The translations under genes and the position numbers were made by a program. The notes below the pieces were generated by a model, which saw nothing but the letters and a program-made list of their open reading frames with translations, ran no database searches and was not told where the DNA came from. This document shows, piece after piece, positions 17,181 through 26,089 of a stretch of 64,000 bases of DNA. Within the stretch, counting starts at the first letter, position 1, and each line of letters opens with the position of its first letter. Origin of the DNA: Bacillus sp. FJAT-42315 (GTDB lineage Bacteria > Bacillota > Bacilli > Bacillales > Domibacillaceae); NCBI RefSeq assembly GCF_002797375.1, contig NZ_KZ454941.1, positions 3,507,555 through 3,571,554 of the forward strand, written 5' to 3'.

Positions 17181-17276
17181 ATTTGTGGAATTATTTTATT
17201 ACTAAGAGGATAGAGAACTCTGTTAATGCGAGGGATCAACAAAGTTCTCACGGAATTCAGTAATCCTTTTTTTATC

Positions 17277-18707
17277 TTACTTCTCTACCTCAAAATCAGG
17301 TGCTACCGCCTTTTTAACGAATAAAGCAATCAAGAACGCTAAAACACATAATCCTAGAGCAAACCAATAGGCATGATGAACACCTATCGTCATCGCTTCA
17401 TTCATTAACTGTTTGGTAATAGGAGCTGATTGTTCTTCAAGATGACTTGTACTTCCTTGCGTCATAATACTGACAAAGATTGATACTCCCAGTGCGCCAG
17501 AGACAGGCTGCAATGTGTTGGAAATTGCTGTTCCATGGGGATATAAATGCTTCGGTAATTCATTTAACGCATTCGTATGAGCAGGCATCATAATCGCTGA
17601 TACCGATAGCATTAAAACAATATAAACTAACACAAACGACCAAGTCGAAATCGATGGACTAATATTGCTATAGAAAATCATCACCATCACTAACGCAATT
17701 GTACCAGGGATAATTAATTTCCTTGGACCGTATTTATCAAACAAAGTCCCCATTACTGGTGACATGAGACCGTTTAATAGGGCACCTGGTAATAATAATA
17801 ATCCTGCCATCTTCGCTGAATAGCCTAGAGGACCTTGTAAGTACATCGGCATGACGATTTCAGAAGCAAACATCGCCATAATGACAATGACAAAAAGGCT
17901 AACTCCGCGCGTATAGTTTTTATATTTAAATACACGAACATCTAACAACGGTTCCTCTAATTTTAACTGACGGAGTACAAATAAAATCAAGCTGATCACA
18001 CTAATCGATAGGGTCGAAAGAATCGTTATCGATAAAAAACCGTTTGAATGCTCCCCCACACTACTAAAGCCATAAACAATTCCGCCAATTCCAATCGTTG
18101 AAAGGATGATCGAGAGAACATCTACTTTAGGGCGAGTCACCTCTCCGACATTTTGTAAATATTTCAACGCAAATAAGATTGAAAACACGGTAAATGGAAT
18201 AACGGAAATAAATAACCAACACCATCCTAATAAATCAACAATCACTCCTGATAAAGTTGGACCGAGTGCAGGAGCGAACATTATGACTAAACCAAACGTT
18301 CCCATAATTTTCCCGCGAACTTCAGGAGGATAAAGGAAAAGTAAAGCATTCATAATCACTGGAATTAATAGTCCTGTTCCGACTGCTTGAACCATACGTC
18401 CTGTTAACAGCATAGGAAAATTCACTGCACAAGCCGCAATAACCGTTCCCGCTAAAAAAACAGTCATCACACCGATAAACATTTGCCTCGTCGTAAACCA
18501 TTGAATGAGTAAAGCAGAAACAGGCATTAGCACACCCATTACAAGCATAAACCCAGTAGCTAACCATTGTACCGTTGGTGCATCAACATGAAATACGTCC
18601 ATCAACTGTGTTAATGCAATATTAAGCAAGGTCTCATTTAATATCGCAAAAAACGCACCAATCATAAAAGTAACTAAGATCACTTTTTTATTTATATTAG
18701 GTTGCAT
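17277..18707 (-). CDS. MFS multidrug efflux transporter, DHA2/EmrB-QacA type
   Basis: Protein of 476 residues with 14 predicted helices. The DHA2 motif C lies in LVIMFAPALGPTLSGVIVD (about residue 140-160) and helix 1 contains FFAILNETLLNIALTQLM, close to LmrB/MdeA-type drug pumps. GGAGG precedes the ATG. The leader upstream on the same strand contains three hairpins and a 16-codon frame, so its expression may be controlled by attenuation (see findings). Substrate unknown; proton-driven export of drugs is the family role. Confidence 0.88.
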   Translation of the reverse strand: MQPNINKKVILVTFMIGAFFAILNETLLNIALTQLMDVFHVDAPTVQWLATGFMLVMGVLMPVSALLIQWFTTRQMFIGVMTVFLAGTVIAACAVNFPMLLTGRMVQAVGTGLLIPVIMNALLFLYPPEVRGKIMGTFGLVIMFAPALGPTLSGVIVDLLGWCWLFISVIPFTVFSILFALKYLQNVGEVTRPKVDVLSIILSTIGIGGIVYGFSSVGEHSNGFLSITILSTLSISVISLILFVLRQLKLEEPLLDVRVFKYKNYTRGVSLFVIVIMAMFASEIVMPMYLQGPLGYSAKMAGLLLLPGALLNGLMSPVMGTLFDKYGPRKLIIPGTIALVMVMIFYSNISPSISTWSFVLVYIVLMLSVSAIMMPAHTNALNELPKHLYPHGTAISNTLQPVSGALGVSIFVSIMTQGSTSHLEEQSAPITKQLMNEAMTIGVHHAYWFALGLCVLAFLIALFVKKAVAPDFEVEK

Positions 18708-19027
18708 ATAATCCTCCGTATAAGAAATTTTTAATTAGTCATGAGATGGTGCATCTATTTATATGCACAAACAAAACCCCCTATCCATCTTCGAATAGGA
18801 GGCATAATGGGGAAAATAAACACAAGAAACCTAAATAGATTTCTTGTCATTTACATCAGCACATTACAAATCCTATTCAGAAAACCATTCCAAAAATAAT
18901 AACGAATGTTTTTTCTTGTAATAGGATTATAAAATCATGTGCTCTTCCACCTTCCATGTTTAGTTACTTCTATTAAAACAAATAATAAGGTGCCTGTCAC
19001 TCCCCGAGTTTTGTCGAATGACCACCT
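18708..19027 (-). promoter_or_regulatory. Structured leader between flagellin and the DHA2 pump gene
   Basis: On the minus strand three hairpins follow each other: CAAGAAA/TTTCTTG (18823-18847), CCTCCTAT/ATAGGGGG followed by TTTTGTTT (18773-18802) and GTGCAT/ATGCAC (about 18748-18767). The second one is a credible terminator. It may either end the flagellin transcript or attenuate the pump gene. A ggtgcctgtcactcccc word at 18989-19005 also occurs in variant form near 2700. Confidence 0.4.
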
Positions 19028-19897
19028 TTAGTTCCCTTTCAACAGTTGCAAGATCAAACTCGGCTGCTGGTTAGCTTGAGCCATCATCGCCATTGCGACT
19101 TGCGCCAAGACGGATTGTTTGGCGTATTCCATCATTTCTTTTGCCATATCGGCATCCCGAATACGTGATTCTGCTGCTGTTAAATTTTCCGCTGTGTTTT
19201 CTAAGTTGTTGATCGTGTGTTCAAGCCTTCTTGTGTAAGCACCTAGTCTAGAGCGTTGAGATGATACCCTTTCAATGGCTTTATCAATAATCGAACTGGC
19301 TGATGAAGCAGAATCAGCGGAGGACATATCAAGTGTGCCGTTTGTTGTGTACCCTGTCCCAGAGCCAGTTAACCCGATTGCTGCCGCTCGCATGTCAGAC
19401 ATTTCAAGAGTAATTGTTTGCCCAGCATTAGCCCCGACCTGAATCTTAAATTCATTTTTCGAACCATCGAGCAATTTCAGCGTGTTAAACTCTGTATCGC
19501 CGCCGATTCTCGTGATTTCTTCCGTTAACTGATCAATCTCTTCCTGTATCGCTAGTCGATCTCCCTCACTCAGGGTATCATTGGCTGCCTGTATAGAAAG
19601 CTCGCGCATCCGCTGAAGAATCGCATGCGTTTCATTTAGCCCGCCTTCTGCCGTCTGAATTAAAGAAATGGCATCTTGCGCATTGCGCGAAGCTTGATTC
19701 AGCCCACGAATTTGTGCACGCATTTTTTCAGAGATCGCTAGTCCCGCCGGATCATCAGCCGCTCGGTTAATCCGCAAACCTGAAGACAATCGCTCCATCG
19801 CCCGACCCTGTGCGGCTAATGCCTTATTAAACATCCGATAAGAATACATCGCCATTACATTATGATTAATTCTCATATCAATCATCATTGTTGTCAA
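19028..19897 (-). CDS. hag: Flagellin (isolated hag-type gene)
   Basis: Filament protein of about 289 residues. It has the conserved N-terminal D0/D1 region (MRINHNVMA, LSSGLRINRAADDPAGLAISEKMRAQIRG) and C-terminal D1/D0 region (SRLGAYTRRLEHTINNLENTAENL, ESRIRDADMAKEMMEYAKQ), with a short variable domain around residues 165-205. The usual MRINHN start is at residue 8; AAGGTG lies 12 bases before the first of four closely spaced ATG codons, so the exact start is open. It stands away from any other flagellar gene in this window. A sigma-D-like promoter precedes it. Confidence 0.95.
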   Translation of the reverse strand: MTTMMIDMRINHNVMAMYSYRMFNKALAAQGRAMERLSSGLRINRAADDPAGLAISEKMRAQIRGLNQASRNAQDAISLIQTAEGGLNETHAILQRMRELSIQAANDTLSEGDRLAIQEEIDQLTEEITRIGGDTEFNTLKLLDGSKNEFKIQVGANAGQTITLEMSDMRAAAIGLTGSGTGYTTNGTLDMSSADSASSASSIIDKAIERVSSQRSRLGAYTRRLEHTINNLENTAENLTAAESRIRDADMAKEMMEYAKQSVLAQVAMAMMAQANQQPSLILQLLKGN

Positions 19898-19972
19898 AAA
19901 TCACCTTACATCGACAACATCGCCCTCCTATCTATCTTGCTATCCGTTGTCATTTCTTGGTGTATGTTCTTT

Positions 19973-19997
19973 ATATCGGTTGGATAAGCATTTTCTA
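19973..19997 (-). promoter_or_regulatory. Sigma-D-like promoter of the flagellin gene
   Basis: On the minus strand a CCGATAT box (19979-19973), the conserved core of the sigma-D -10 element, lies about 75 bp before the flagellin start. A TAGA at 19997-19994 is a weak match to the TAAA -35 box at slightly short spacing. Confidence 0.55.
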
Positions 19998-20046
19998 AAT
20001 ATATACAAGGGGAGTAATGTAAAGCTTAACATTCTAGGCTTCACAA

Positions 20047-20083
20047 AAAAGCAGACCACTGTTCAAAGAACATTGGTCTGCTT
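20047..20083 (-). terminator. Terminator after the YebC-family gene
   Basis: Stem AAGCAGACCA / TGGTCTGCTT with an AAAGAACA-type loop region, followed by TTTTTTG on the minus strand. Confidence 0.88.
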
Positions 20084-20090
20084 CCCTATA

Positions 20091-20810
20091 TTATTCCCCT
20101 AAATCAACGTTGTGGTACACTTGTTGAACATCTTCTAAATCTTCTAATACATCGATCATTTTTTCAAACTGCGCTTGAGCTTCTTCTGACAGTTGAACTT
20201 CACTTTGTGGAAGCATCGTTAATTCAGCTACTGTAAATTCTGTCACTCCTGCTTGCTTGAACGCTTCTTGCACCGCATGGAATTGATCTGGCTCAGCGTA
20301 AACAATCACCACTTCGTCTTCTTCTAAAATATCGCGTGCATCAACATCTGCTTCCATTAATAACTCAAGCACGTCATCAGCCGTTTTTCCTTCTACACCG
20401 ATAACAGCTGTTGCATCAAACATATAAGCAACTGATCCGCTCACGCCCATGTTTCCGCCGTTCTTACCAAAGGCTGCGCGAACTTCTGATGCTGTACGGT
20501 TAACGTTATTCGTTAATGCATCGACAATCACCATTGAGCCGTTTGGTCCGAAGCCTTCATAACGAAGTTCGTCGAAGTTTTCTTCTGACCCGCCTTTCGC
20601 CTTTTCAATCGCCCGATCAATGATTGCTTTCGGCACACTGTACGTTTTTGCACGCTCAAGCACCACTTTTAATGCCTGATTAGATTCCGGATCTGGCTCG
20701 CCTTGCTTTGCTGCCACATAAATTTCCCGTCCAAACTTCGCATAGATCCGACTAGTGTTGGCATCTTTTGACGCTTTTTTTTCCTTAATATTGTTCCATT
20801 TACGGCCCAT
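20091..20810 (-). CDS. yeeN: YebC/PmpR-family protein (YeeN-like)
   Basis: Protein of 239 residues of the YebC/TACO1 family, whose members act as transcription regulators or help ribosomes through proline-rich stretches. The N-terminus [20 protein letters not shown] is the YeeN-type variant rather than the MAGHSKW N-terminus of the main YebC, so this is probably a paralogue. Conserved blocks are [19 protein letters not shown] and [21 protein letters not shown] 20810 has GAGAG upstream; a GTG three codons earlier is less likely. Monocistronic with its own terminator. Confidence 0.9.
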   Translation of the reverse strand: MGRKWNNIKEKKASKDANTSRIYAKFGREIYVAAKQGEPDPESNQALKVVLERAKTYSVPKAIIDRAIEKAKGGSEENFDELRYEGFGPNGSMVIVDALTNNVNRTASEVRAAFGKNGGNMGVSGSVAYMFDATAVIGVEGKTADDVLELLMEADVDARDILEEDEVVIVYAEPDQFHAVQEAFKQAGVTEFTVAELTMLPQSEVQLSEEAQAQFEKMIDVLEDLEDVQQVYHNVDLGE

Positions 20811-20907
20811 TATGACCACTCTCTTTCTGAATTAAGTCTGCACCCATAATTATATTATAAAAGTAGGTGACTTCTTCAACTTTTTTTCTGGAAAACTACA
20901 GTTACTT

Positions 20908-21750
20908 TCATTGTAGTATTTCATTTTCAAGCAACACAAACGTAAATCCTTGCTCTCGTAAAACTGGCACCGCTTGCTTGACTCCTTCAGCCGTTCCACT
21001 TTGTGGCTGATTCATATGTAAAAGAGCAATCGAACCTGCCTTCGCACCCGTTAACGCTTGTTTCACTTGCTCGCTAGAAAATGTCGCTCCCGCATCACCG
21101 AGCACATCATAATTAACTACTTGATATCCGAGCTCCTCAGCTAACTGAACAGCCACCTCATCGTAATAAGCTGTACCTGATCGAAACATCGTCATCTCTT
21201 TTCCTGTCAATGCTTTAACTGTTTCATGATTGTTCATGATTTCATCGTAGGCCTCTTGGGGCGAGGAGGTTGCCTCAATTCCCCACGCTTCCCCGCCTAC
21301 CACAGATAACGGAGCATGCTCCGTTCCATGGTTTTCAATTTGAAACAAAGGATCAGCCGCCAGTTTTAAAAAAAGCGCCTCGTTCGCATGAATCCATCGT
21401 TCATTTAAAAACAGCGTAGCCGGAATCTGTTCCGCTCGTAAAAAGGAAATTAACTCTTCATCATAGCCACTACCATGAGCTCCTCCACAAGCATCAAACG
21501 TGAGTGCGATCTTTTTCTCATTCGTTTTCATTCTCGTCCTTACTCCATCCACTTGTTCGCCCCATTGCATTGGCTTGCGCTCAAAAGCACTTAAGTCAAT
21601 CGGCTTCACCGCTTCTTCCGGCACCTTTTCCGAAATTTCTACCACTTCCTTTTTCTCTACTGGAATCGATGCTTGCTCCTCTTCTTGACTACACCCTTGA
21701 AGCAGCAATAAAGATAAGCACGTACTGATTAATAAAAATCCTGCCTTCAT
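20908..21750 (-). CDS. Polysaccharide deacetylase-family lipoprotein
   Basis: Surface lipoprotein of 280 residues. The signal peptide ends in the lipobox LLLLQGC (Cys20). The NodB-type domain shows motif 1 as TFDACGG (about residue 87), motif 2 as NHGTEH with the metal-binding His pair (about residue 139), and motif 3 as FRSGTAYYD (about residue 190). Late motifs VNYDVLGDAG and IALLHMNQP are also present. GAGGGGG precedes the ATG. It likely deacetylates cell-wall sugar polymers outside the membrane; peptidoglycan or another glycan cannot be distinguished. Confidence 0.9.
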   Translation of the reverse strand: MKAGFLLISTCLSLLLLQGCSQEEEQASIPVEKKEVVEISEKVPEEAVKPIDLSAFERKPMQWGEQVDGVRTRMKTNEKKIALTFDACGGAHGSGYDEELISFLRAEQIPATLFLNERWIHANEALFLKLAADPLFQIENHGTEHAPLSVVGGEAWGIEATSSPQEAYDEIMNNHETVKALTGKEMTMFRSGTAYYDEVAVQLAEELGYQVVNYDVLGDAGATFSSEQVKQALTGAKAGSIALLHMNQPQSGTAEGVKQAVPVLREQGFTFVLLENEILQ

Positions 21751-21785
21751 ATTTTCCCCCTCATTCTTTCATCTCAAACTAGACA

Positions 21786-22328
21786 TTAGTTCTCTAAATA
21801 ACGATACAGCGTTGATTTACTAATCCCTGTTTCTGCTTTAATTTCTGCTAAACTGTATTTTTTACTTTCATACATCACAATGGCTCTTTTTACATTTTCA
21901 TCCGGCTTTCGCGGTCGTCCAGTGGTGACACCTTTTTGCTTTGCCTCGTATAATCCTTGCTTCGTTTTTTCACTGATGACATCGCTTTGGAAGGCAACTA
22001 AATGCTGTACGATCGCTTTAAATGAATAGCCCCGCTCATCACTCGTATCAATTCCTTCTTTCAAAGAACAAAGAAACGCTCCTTTTTCATCGATTTGTTC
22101 TAACAGCTCAACTAAATGACGGGTCGAATCGGCTAAGATAAATAATTTTTCTACAATAATTTTATCTCTCGGTTCAAGATGAGCCATCATATGATCTAGT
22201 TGAGTTCTTCGTTTCGCTGATGAATGTTCCTCGATAAATATTTTTTGACACGAATAGTTATTTAATAAGTTCTCTTGAGTCGAACAAATTGGGTCGTCTT
22301 GAGATGGTCGCATATATCCTATAAGCAT
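21786..22328 (-). CDS. Serine recombinase (resolvase)-family protein with atypical active site
   Basis: Protein of 180 residues shaped like Tn3-type resolvases: an N-terminal catalytic domain with the candidate nucleophile Ser9 in GYMRPSQDD, a long helix VISEKTKQGLYEAKQKGV, a TGRPRKP linker and a C-terminal helix-turn-helix YSLAEIKAETGISKSTLYRYL. By ungapped eye alignment with gamma-delta resolvase, the arginines equivalent to R68 and R71 fall on Ile and Asp (KLFILADSTRHL). No transposase, inverted repeats or res-like site are evident nearby. It may be an inactive recombinase kept as a DNA-binding protein. Confidence 0.85.
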   Translation of the reverse strand: MLIGYMRPSQDDPICSTQENLLNNYSCQKIFIEEHSSAKRRTQLDHMMAHLEPRDKIIVEKLFILADSTRHLVELLEQIDEKGAFLCSLKEGIDTSDERGYSFKAIVQHLVAFQSDVISEKTKQGLYEAKQKGVTTGRPRKPDENVKRAIVMYESKKYSLAEIKAETGISKSTLYRYLEN

Positions 22329-22483
22329 CTTTTTTCTCCTTCATTTTTGGTGAAGTTTTCTTTCATCTTAACATAATATTTACGAATTTTTATTCCCAAA
22401 AGGGTTCTATTTTGAAACTAAAGATGTTACACTTCTCTCTATGAATGAGCAAGCTTGATATTGATAAATGAGGTGTTAACATA

Positions 22484-23947
22484 GTGATTGAAAAAATAAA
22501 AACAGAATGGTTCTCCAATGTGAGAGCCGATATCCTCGCTGGAATTGTCGTCGCACTAGCTTTAATTCCAGAAGCTATCGCCTTTTCTATCATCGCAGAA
22601 GTCGATCCGATGGTTGGGCTATATGCTTCTTTTTGTATCGCTGTCATTATCGCCTTCGTCGGCGGTCGACCAGCGATGATCTCCGCTGCGACGGGAGCAA
22701 TGGCATTGCTCATGGCTCCGTTAGTGAGAGAGCATGGATTAAATTATTTATTAGCCGCTACGATTTTAACAGGAGTCATTCAAATTTTATTTGGGGTATT
22801 TAAAGTCGCTAAAGTGATGAAATTTATTCCACGAGCTGTCATGATCGGCTTCGTGAATGCACTAGCTATTTTAATTTTCATGGCACAAGTTCCTCACTTT
22901 ATTGGCATTTCCAATATGACGTATGTATTTGTTGCGATCACGTTAGTCATTGTTTATACGTTACCAAGATTCATTAAAACGATTCCAGCACCATTAATTG
23001 CTATCGTTGCTTTAACGGCTGTCGCGCTTTTTAGCGGAGTAGAGTTGCGAACAGTCGGTGATTTAGGGAATATTACGCAAACATTGCCATCGTTTTTCAT
23101 CCCAGATGTTCCTTTTACATTAGAAACGTTGCAAATTATTTTCCCTTATTCAATCGCTCTAGCCATTGTCGGTTTGTTAGAAACATTATTAACGGCTTCG
23201 ATTGTCGATGATATGACAGGGACAGACAGTCATAAGAATAGAGAGACACGTGGACAAGGTATCGCCAATATTGCCACTGGTTTCTTCGGTGGAATGGCTG
23301 GGTGTGCGATGATTGGGCAGTCCGTCATTAATGTTAAATCAGGCGGACGCGGGCGACTATCTACACTCACTGCTGGTCTATTTTTAATGTTTTTAATCAT
23401 TGTTTTAGGTGATTTAGTCGTACAAATCCCGATGCCTGTTCTTGTTGGGATTATGATTATGGTGTCAGTTGGCACATTTGACTGGTCATCCTTCTCTTAC
23501 TTAAAGAAAGCACCGAGAAGTGACGCCGTTGTTATGTTAGCAACCGTCAGCATCGTCGTCGCTACTCACGACTTATCTAAAGGGGTTATTTCGGGTGTAC
23601 TATTAAGTGCCATTTTCTTTGTTGCAAAAATCTCAAAAATTAAAGTTAACGGCTTAAAAGAAAAACACCAGCTTATCTACGCGGTGGAAGGTCAATTATT
23701 TTTTGCCTCCGTGGAAGGATTTGTCGACTCCTTTGATTTTAACACGGAAAATTGCAAAGTTATTATTGATTTTTCTAACGCTCATATTTGGGATGATTCC
23801 GCTGTCGGTGCGATCGATAAAGTCGTGATGAAATACCGTGAGAACAACAATCACGTAACGATCAAGAACCTCAACTCCGCCAGTAAAAAGCTTGTAGATC
23901 AACTAGCGATCTATGATGACTTACAAGCAAAAGTATCGACCCACTAA
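22484..23947 (+). CDS. SulP-family anion permease with STAS domain
   Basis: Protein of 487 residues. About 12 helices occupy residues 10-385, beginning with the SulP signature region [22 protein letters not shown] cytoplasmic STAS domain follows from about residue 395 ([41 protein letters not shown]). GTG start with GAGGTG upstream. The transported anion (sulfate, bicarbonate or dicarboxylate) is not determined. A UspA gene follows with a 15-bp gap, a common pairing in Bacillaceae. Confidence 0.9.
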   Translation: MIEKIKTEWFSNVRADILAGIVVALALIPEAIAFSIIAEVDPMVGLYASFCIAVIIAFVGGRPAMISAATGAMALLMAPLVREHGLNYLLAATILTGVIQILFGVFKVAKVMKFIPRAVMIGFVNALAILIFMAQVPHFIGISNMTYVFVAITLVIVYTLPRFIKTIPAPLIAIVALTAVALFSGVELRTVGDLGNITQTLPSFFIPDVPFTLETLQIIFPYSIALAIVGLLETLLTASIVDDMTGTDSHKNRETRGQGIANIATGFFGGMAGCAMIGQSVINVKSGGRGRLSTLTAGLFLMFLIIVLGDLVVQIPMPVLVGIMIMVSVGTFDWSSFSYLKKAPRSDAVVMLATVSIVVATHDLSKGVISGVLLSAIFFVAKISKIKVNGLKEKHQLIYAVEGQLFFASVEGFVDSFDFNTENCKVIIDFSNAHIWDDSAVGAIDKVVMKYRENNNHVTIKNLNSASKKLVDQLAIYDDLQAKVSTH

Positions 23948-23962
23948 ATGGAGAGTGATAGT

Positions 23963-24382
23963 ATGTATAAACGTATTTTATTAGCTGTCGATGGATCTAA
24001 GCATTCTTTGCGCGCTACGGAAGAAGCAATCAAAATCGCTTCGTTCACCAATGACTGTGCCATTGACCTCGTATTCGTCGCTGATTATGCGAAAGCGAAA
24101 AATGAAGTGCTTCATGCACAAAGCCAAGAAGAGTTAACGCTTGCTCGAAGACAACGACTGTTACCGATTGAAGAACAACTAAAAGCAAACAATATCAATT
24201 ATCAACTGAATATATTACATGGTGAACCCGCCCCTACTATTGTCGATTACGCCAATAAAGAAAACTTCGATATGACGATCATCGGAAGCCGCGGTCTTAA
24301 CTCCTTGCAAGAAATGGTGTTAGGCAGCGTTAGCCACAAAGTCGTCAAACGAGTGAATGGGCCTGTTCTTATTGTAAAATAG
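23963..24382 (+). CDS. Universal stress protein, UspA family
   Basis: Protein of 139 residues. It starts with YKRILLAVDGSKHSLRA and ends with the ATP-binding loop motif IGSRGLNSLQEMVLGSVSHKVVKRVNGPVLIV (G-2X-G-9X-G-S pattern). ATG 23963 has GGAGAG at about eight bases; an in-frame ATG at 23948 directly abuts the SulP stop and is less likely. It is co-transcribed with the SulP permease and may modulate it. Confidence 0.9.
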   Translation: MYKRILLAVDGSKHSLRATEEAIKIASFTNDCAIDLVFVADYAKAKNEVLHAQSQEELTLARRQRLLPIEEQLKANNINYQLNILHGEPAPTIVDYANKENFDMTIIGSRGLNSLQEMVLGSVSHKVVKRVNGPVLIVK

Positions 24383-24416
24383 TAACTAAAACGGACTGTT
24401 AGAACATTAAACAACA

Positions 24417-24443
24417 AAAAACTGTCACACAATATGACAGTTT
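24417..24443. terminator. Terminator between UspA and the convergent oxidoreductase gene
   Basis: Stem AACTGTCA / TGACAGTT with an A-rich 5' flank; works for either strand. Confidence 0.6.
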
Positions 24444-24457
24444 ATCGCTAAATTGTT

Positions 24458-25942
24458 TTAAACCAACCGACTCTTCGCAATCGATCGAGCCACATGAATT
24501 CCGCTCGTCGCTGCTCCAATCGTTCCTCCACCAGGAAAAATATGATCGCCGCAAAGATAAAGATTGTTGAGACCTGAGCGGTGTGAAATGGAGCGGAATA
24601 AAGCATGAGCGACTGTTTGCGGAAAGCCGCCGACGTAGCCATTTGGTCTTTTCGTGTAGTTTTCCCACGCCTTTGGTGCTCCGTATTCGATGGATTCAAT
24701 CGCTTCTCGGAAAGAGGGCACGACCGTTTCGACCGCTGTTAACATTTTTTCTGCCAAGACAGCCCGATAGTGGTCGTATTGCTCTTTTGTTGCCCAGTGA
24801 GCTGGATCCGAATGCGTAGAGATCGTAATTGTTTGATAGTCGTCTGGCGCTCGCCTGCGATCTCCTAATTCGGAGGCAGACATAAAAAAATGCTCTCCTT
24901 CTGCCATATTCCCATCATGGCTCGTTGAAATTTGCCTAAATAACGGAAACGGCTCACCTAGCTTTTGCACATTAACAGTGATATACAATGTGAGCGTCAC
25001 CCACGTCGGTTCATCGATATGCCGCTTCAGCGGTTTTTTCAGCTGCTGAACTAGCTTTGGTTCCAGTAATTGCGGCAGTTGCTGAATGGCGCTATTTAAA
25101 ATCAGAAAATCAGCTTCATACGATTGATCGCGATGATCGTGTATGATCCAGCCATTACCAAATGGAACAATCTTCGTCACCGTTCTTCTTTTATTAATGA
25201 TGCCTTGGTTCTCTACTATGCTTTCACCCATCATGTCAGCTAGGCGATACAAACCGCCTGGAACATAAAAAGCTCCTTCGTGATAAATATCGAGAGCGAC
25301 TGCTGCTATCAAATAAGACACGGCCTGGCTCCCCGTCTGCATACTATCAATGAGCAACCCATCAAGCATATGAACGAAAGGCCGCAATGTATGTAGAGAG
25401 TGTTTTTTTAACACATCATGTAATGTTCGGTGAAAATCAGGTAACAGTTTCACATGAATAGGGCGAATCGATGCCATTAAGTAGCCCCACTCCTGAACGG
25501 TCGTTGGCGGTAAAATCGGTAATCTCTGCATCAATGTCCGCACGATCCGTGCTGTTTCAAAGATTTCCTGATAAAATGCCTCAATCCTTTTCGCCTCTTG
25601 CGGGAATTGAACTTTCATTTGCTCTACATGCCGGATTCGATCGCGATAAAATGTAAAAGTATGAGTAGGGTGAATCATCTCCATCACCACTTCTAACGGT
25701 TCGATCGGAAACGGCTTCTGCAAAAAACGAAATACCCGTTCGTGGATACCATTTGGCTCAAGTCCCATTCCTAACGTTGCTCCTGCTGGGTATAAAAGCT
25801 GACGCCTTTGAAATTTCCCAGCACAACCTCCAAGTTCAGACGATGCTTCTAACACTGTCACTTGATATCCGACTTTCGCAAGCAATGAAGCAGCTGTTAA
25901 CCCCGCTATACCTGCTCCTACAACCATGACACGTTTTGACAT
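24458..25942 (-). CDS. Phytoene desaturase-like FAD-dependent oxidoreductase
   Basis: Protein of 494 residues. The N-terminus has the dinucleotide-binding fold VMVVGAGIAGLTAASLLAKVG followed by VTVLEASSELGG, the CrtI/CrtN and retinol-saturase pattern. The C-terminal FAD motif is NNLYLCGDHIFPGGGTIGAATSGIHVA. ATG 25942 (MSKRV) has AGGAGG at the right distance; a further ATG at 25963 is inside the leader. No other carotenoid gene is nearby, so the substrate is unknown. Confidence 0.85.
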   Translation of the reverse strand: MSKRVMVVGAGIAGLTAASLLAKVGYQVTVLEASSELGGCAGKFQRRQLLYPAGATLGMGLEPNGIHERVFRFLQKPFPIEPLEVVMEMIHPTHTFTFYRDRIRHVEQMKVQFPQEAKRIEAFYQEIFETARIVRTLMQRLPILPPTTVQEWGYLMASIRPIHVKLLPDFHRTLHDVLKKHSLHTLRPFVHMLDGLLIDSMQTGSQAVSYLIAAVALDIYHEGAFYVPGGLYRLADMMGESIVENQGIINKRRTVTKIVPFGNGWIIHDHRDQSYEADFLILNSAIQQLPQLLEPKLVQQLKKPLKRHIDEPTWVTLTLYITVNVQKLGEPFPLFRQISTSHDGNMAEGEHFFMSASELGDRRRAPDDYQTITISTHSDPAHWATKEQYDHYRAVLAEKMLTAVETVVPSFREAIESIEYGAPKAWENYTKRPNGYVGGFPQTVAHALFRSISHRSGLNNLYLCGDHIFPGGGTIGAATSGIHVARSIAKSRLV

Positions 25943-26089
25943 ATCCATTCCTCCTACCCTCATTATGAAGGGGGAAAATGAAGAAACTCAACTTCTAGCT
26001 CTTTCTCCGGTTAGGTGGCGATCATTGCTTCCTTCCGTCCCTCCCCGATATAATGAAACTACCACCTATTTGGAAAGGACAAGATTTTC

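Noticed and set aside
17213..17250. Hairpin GAGAACTCTGTT/AACAAAGTTCTC as terminator of the DeoR gene
   Set aside because: The stem is good but no T-run follows directly; the next T-run is 17 bases away, so termination there is not supported.
21786..22328. Resolvase gene as sign of a transposon or integrated element
   Set aside because: No transposase, inverted repeats, target duplications or change in gene style were found around it.
24458..25942. Carotenoid (CrtN) biosynthesis locus
   Set aside because: Only one desaturase-like gene is present; no crtM-type synthase or further pathway gene lies nearby.
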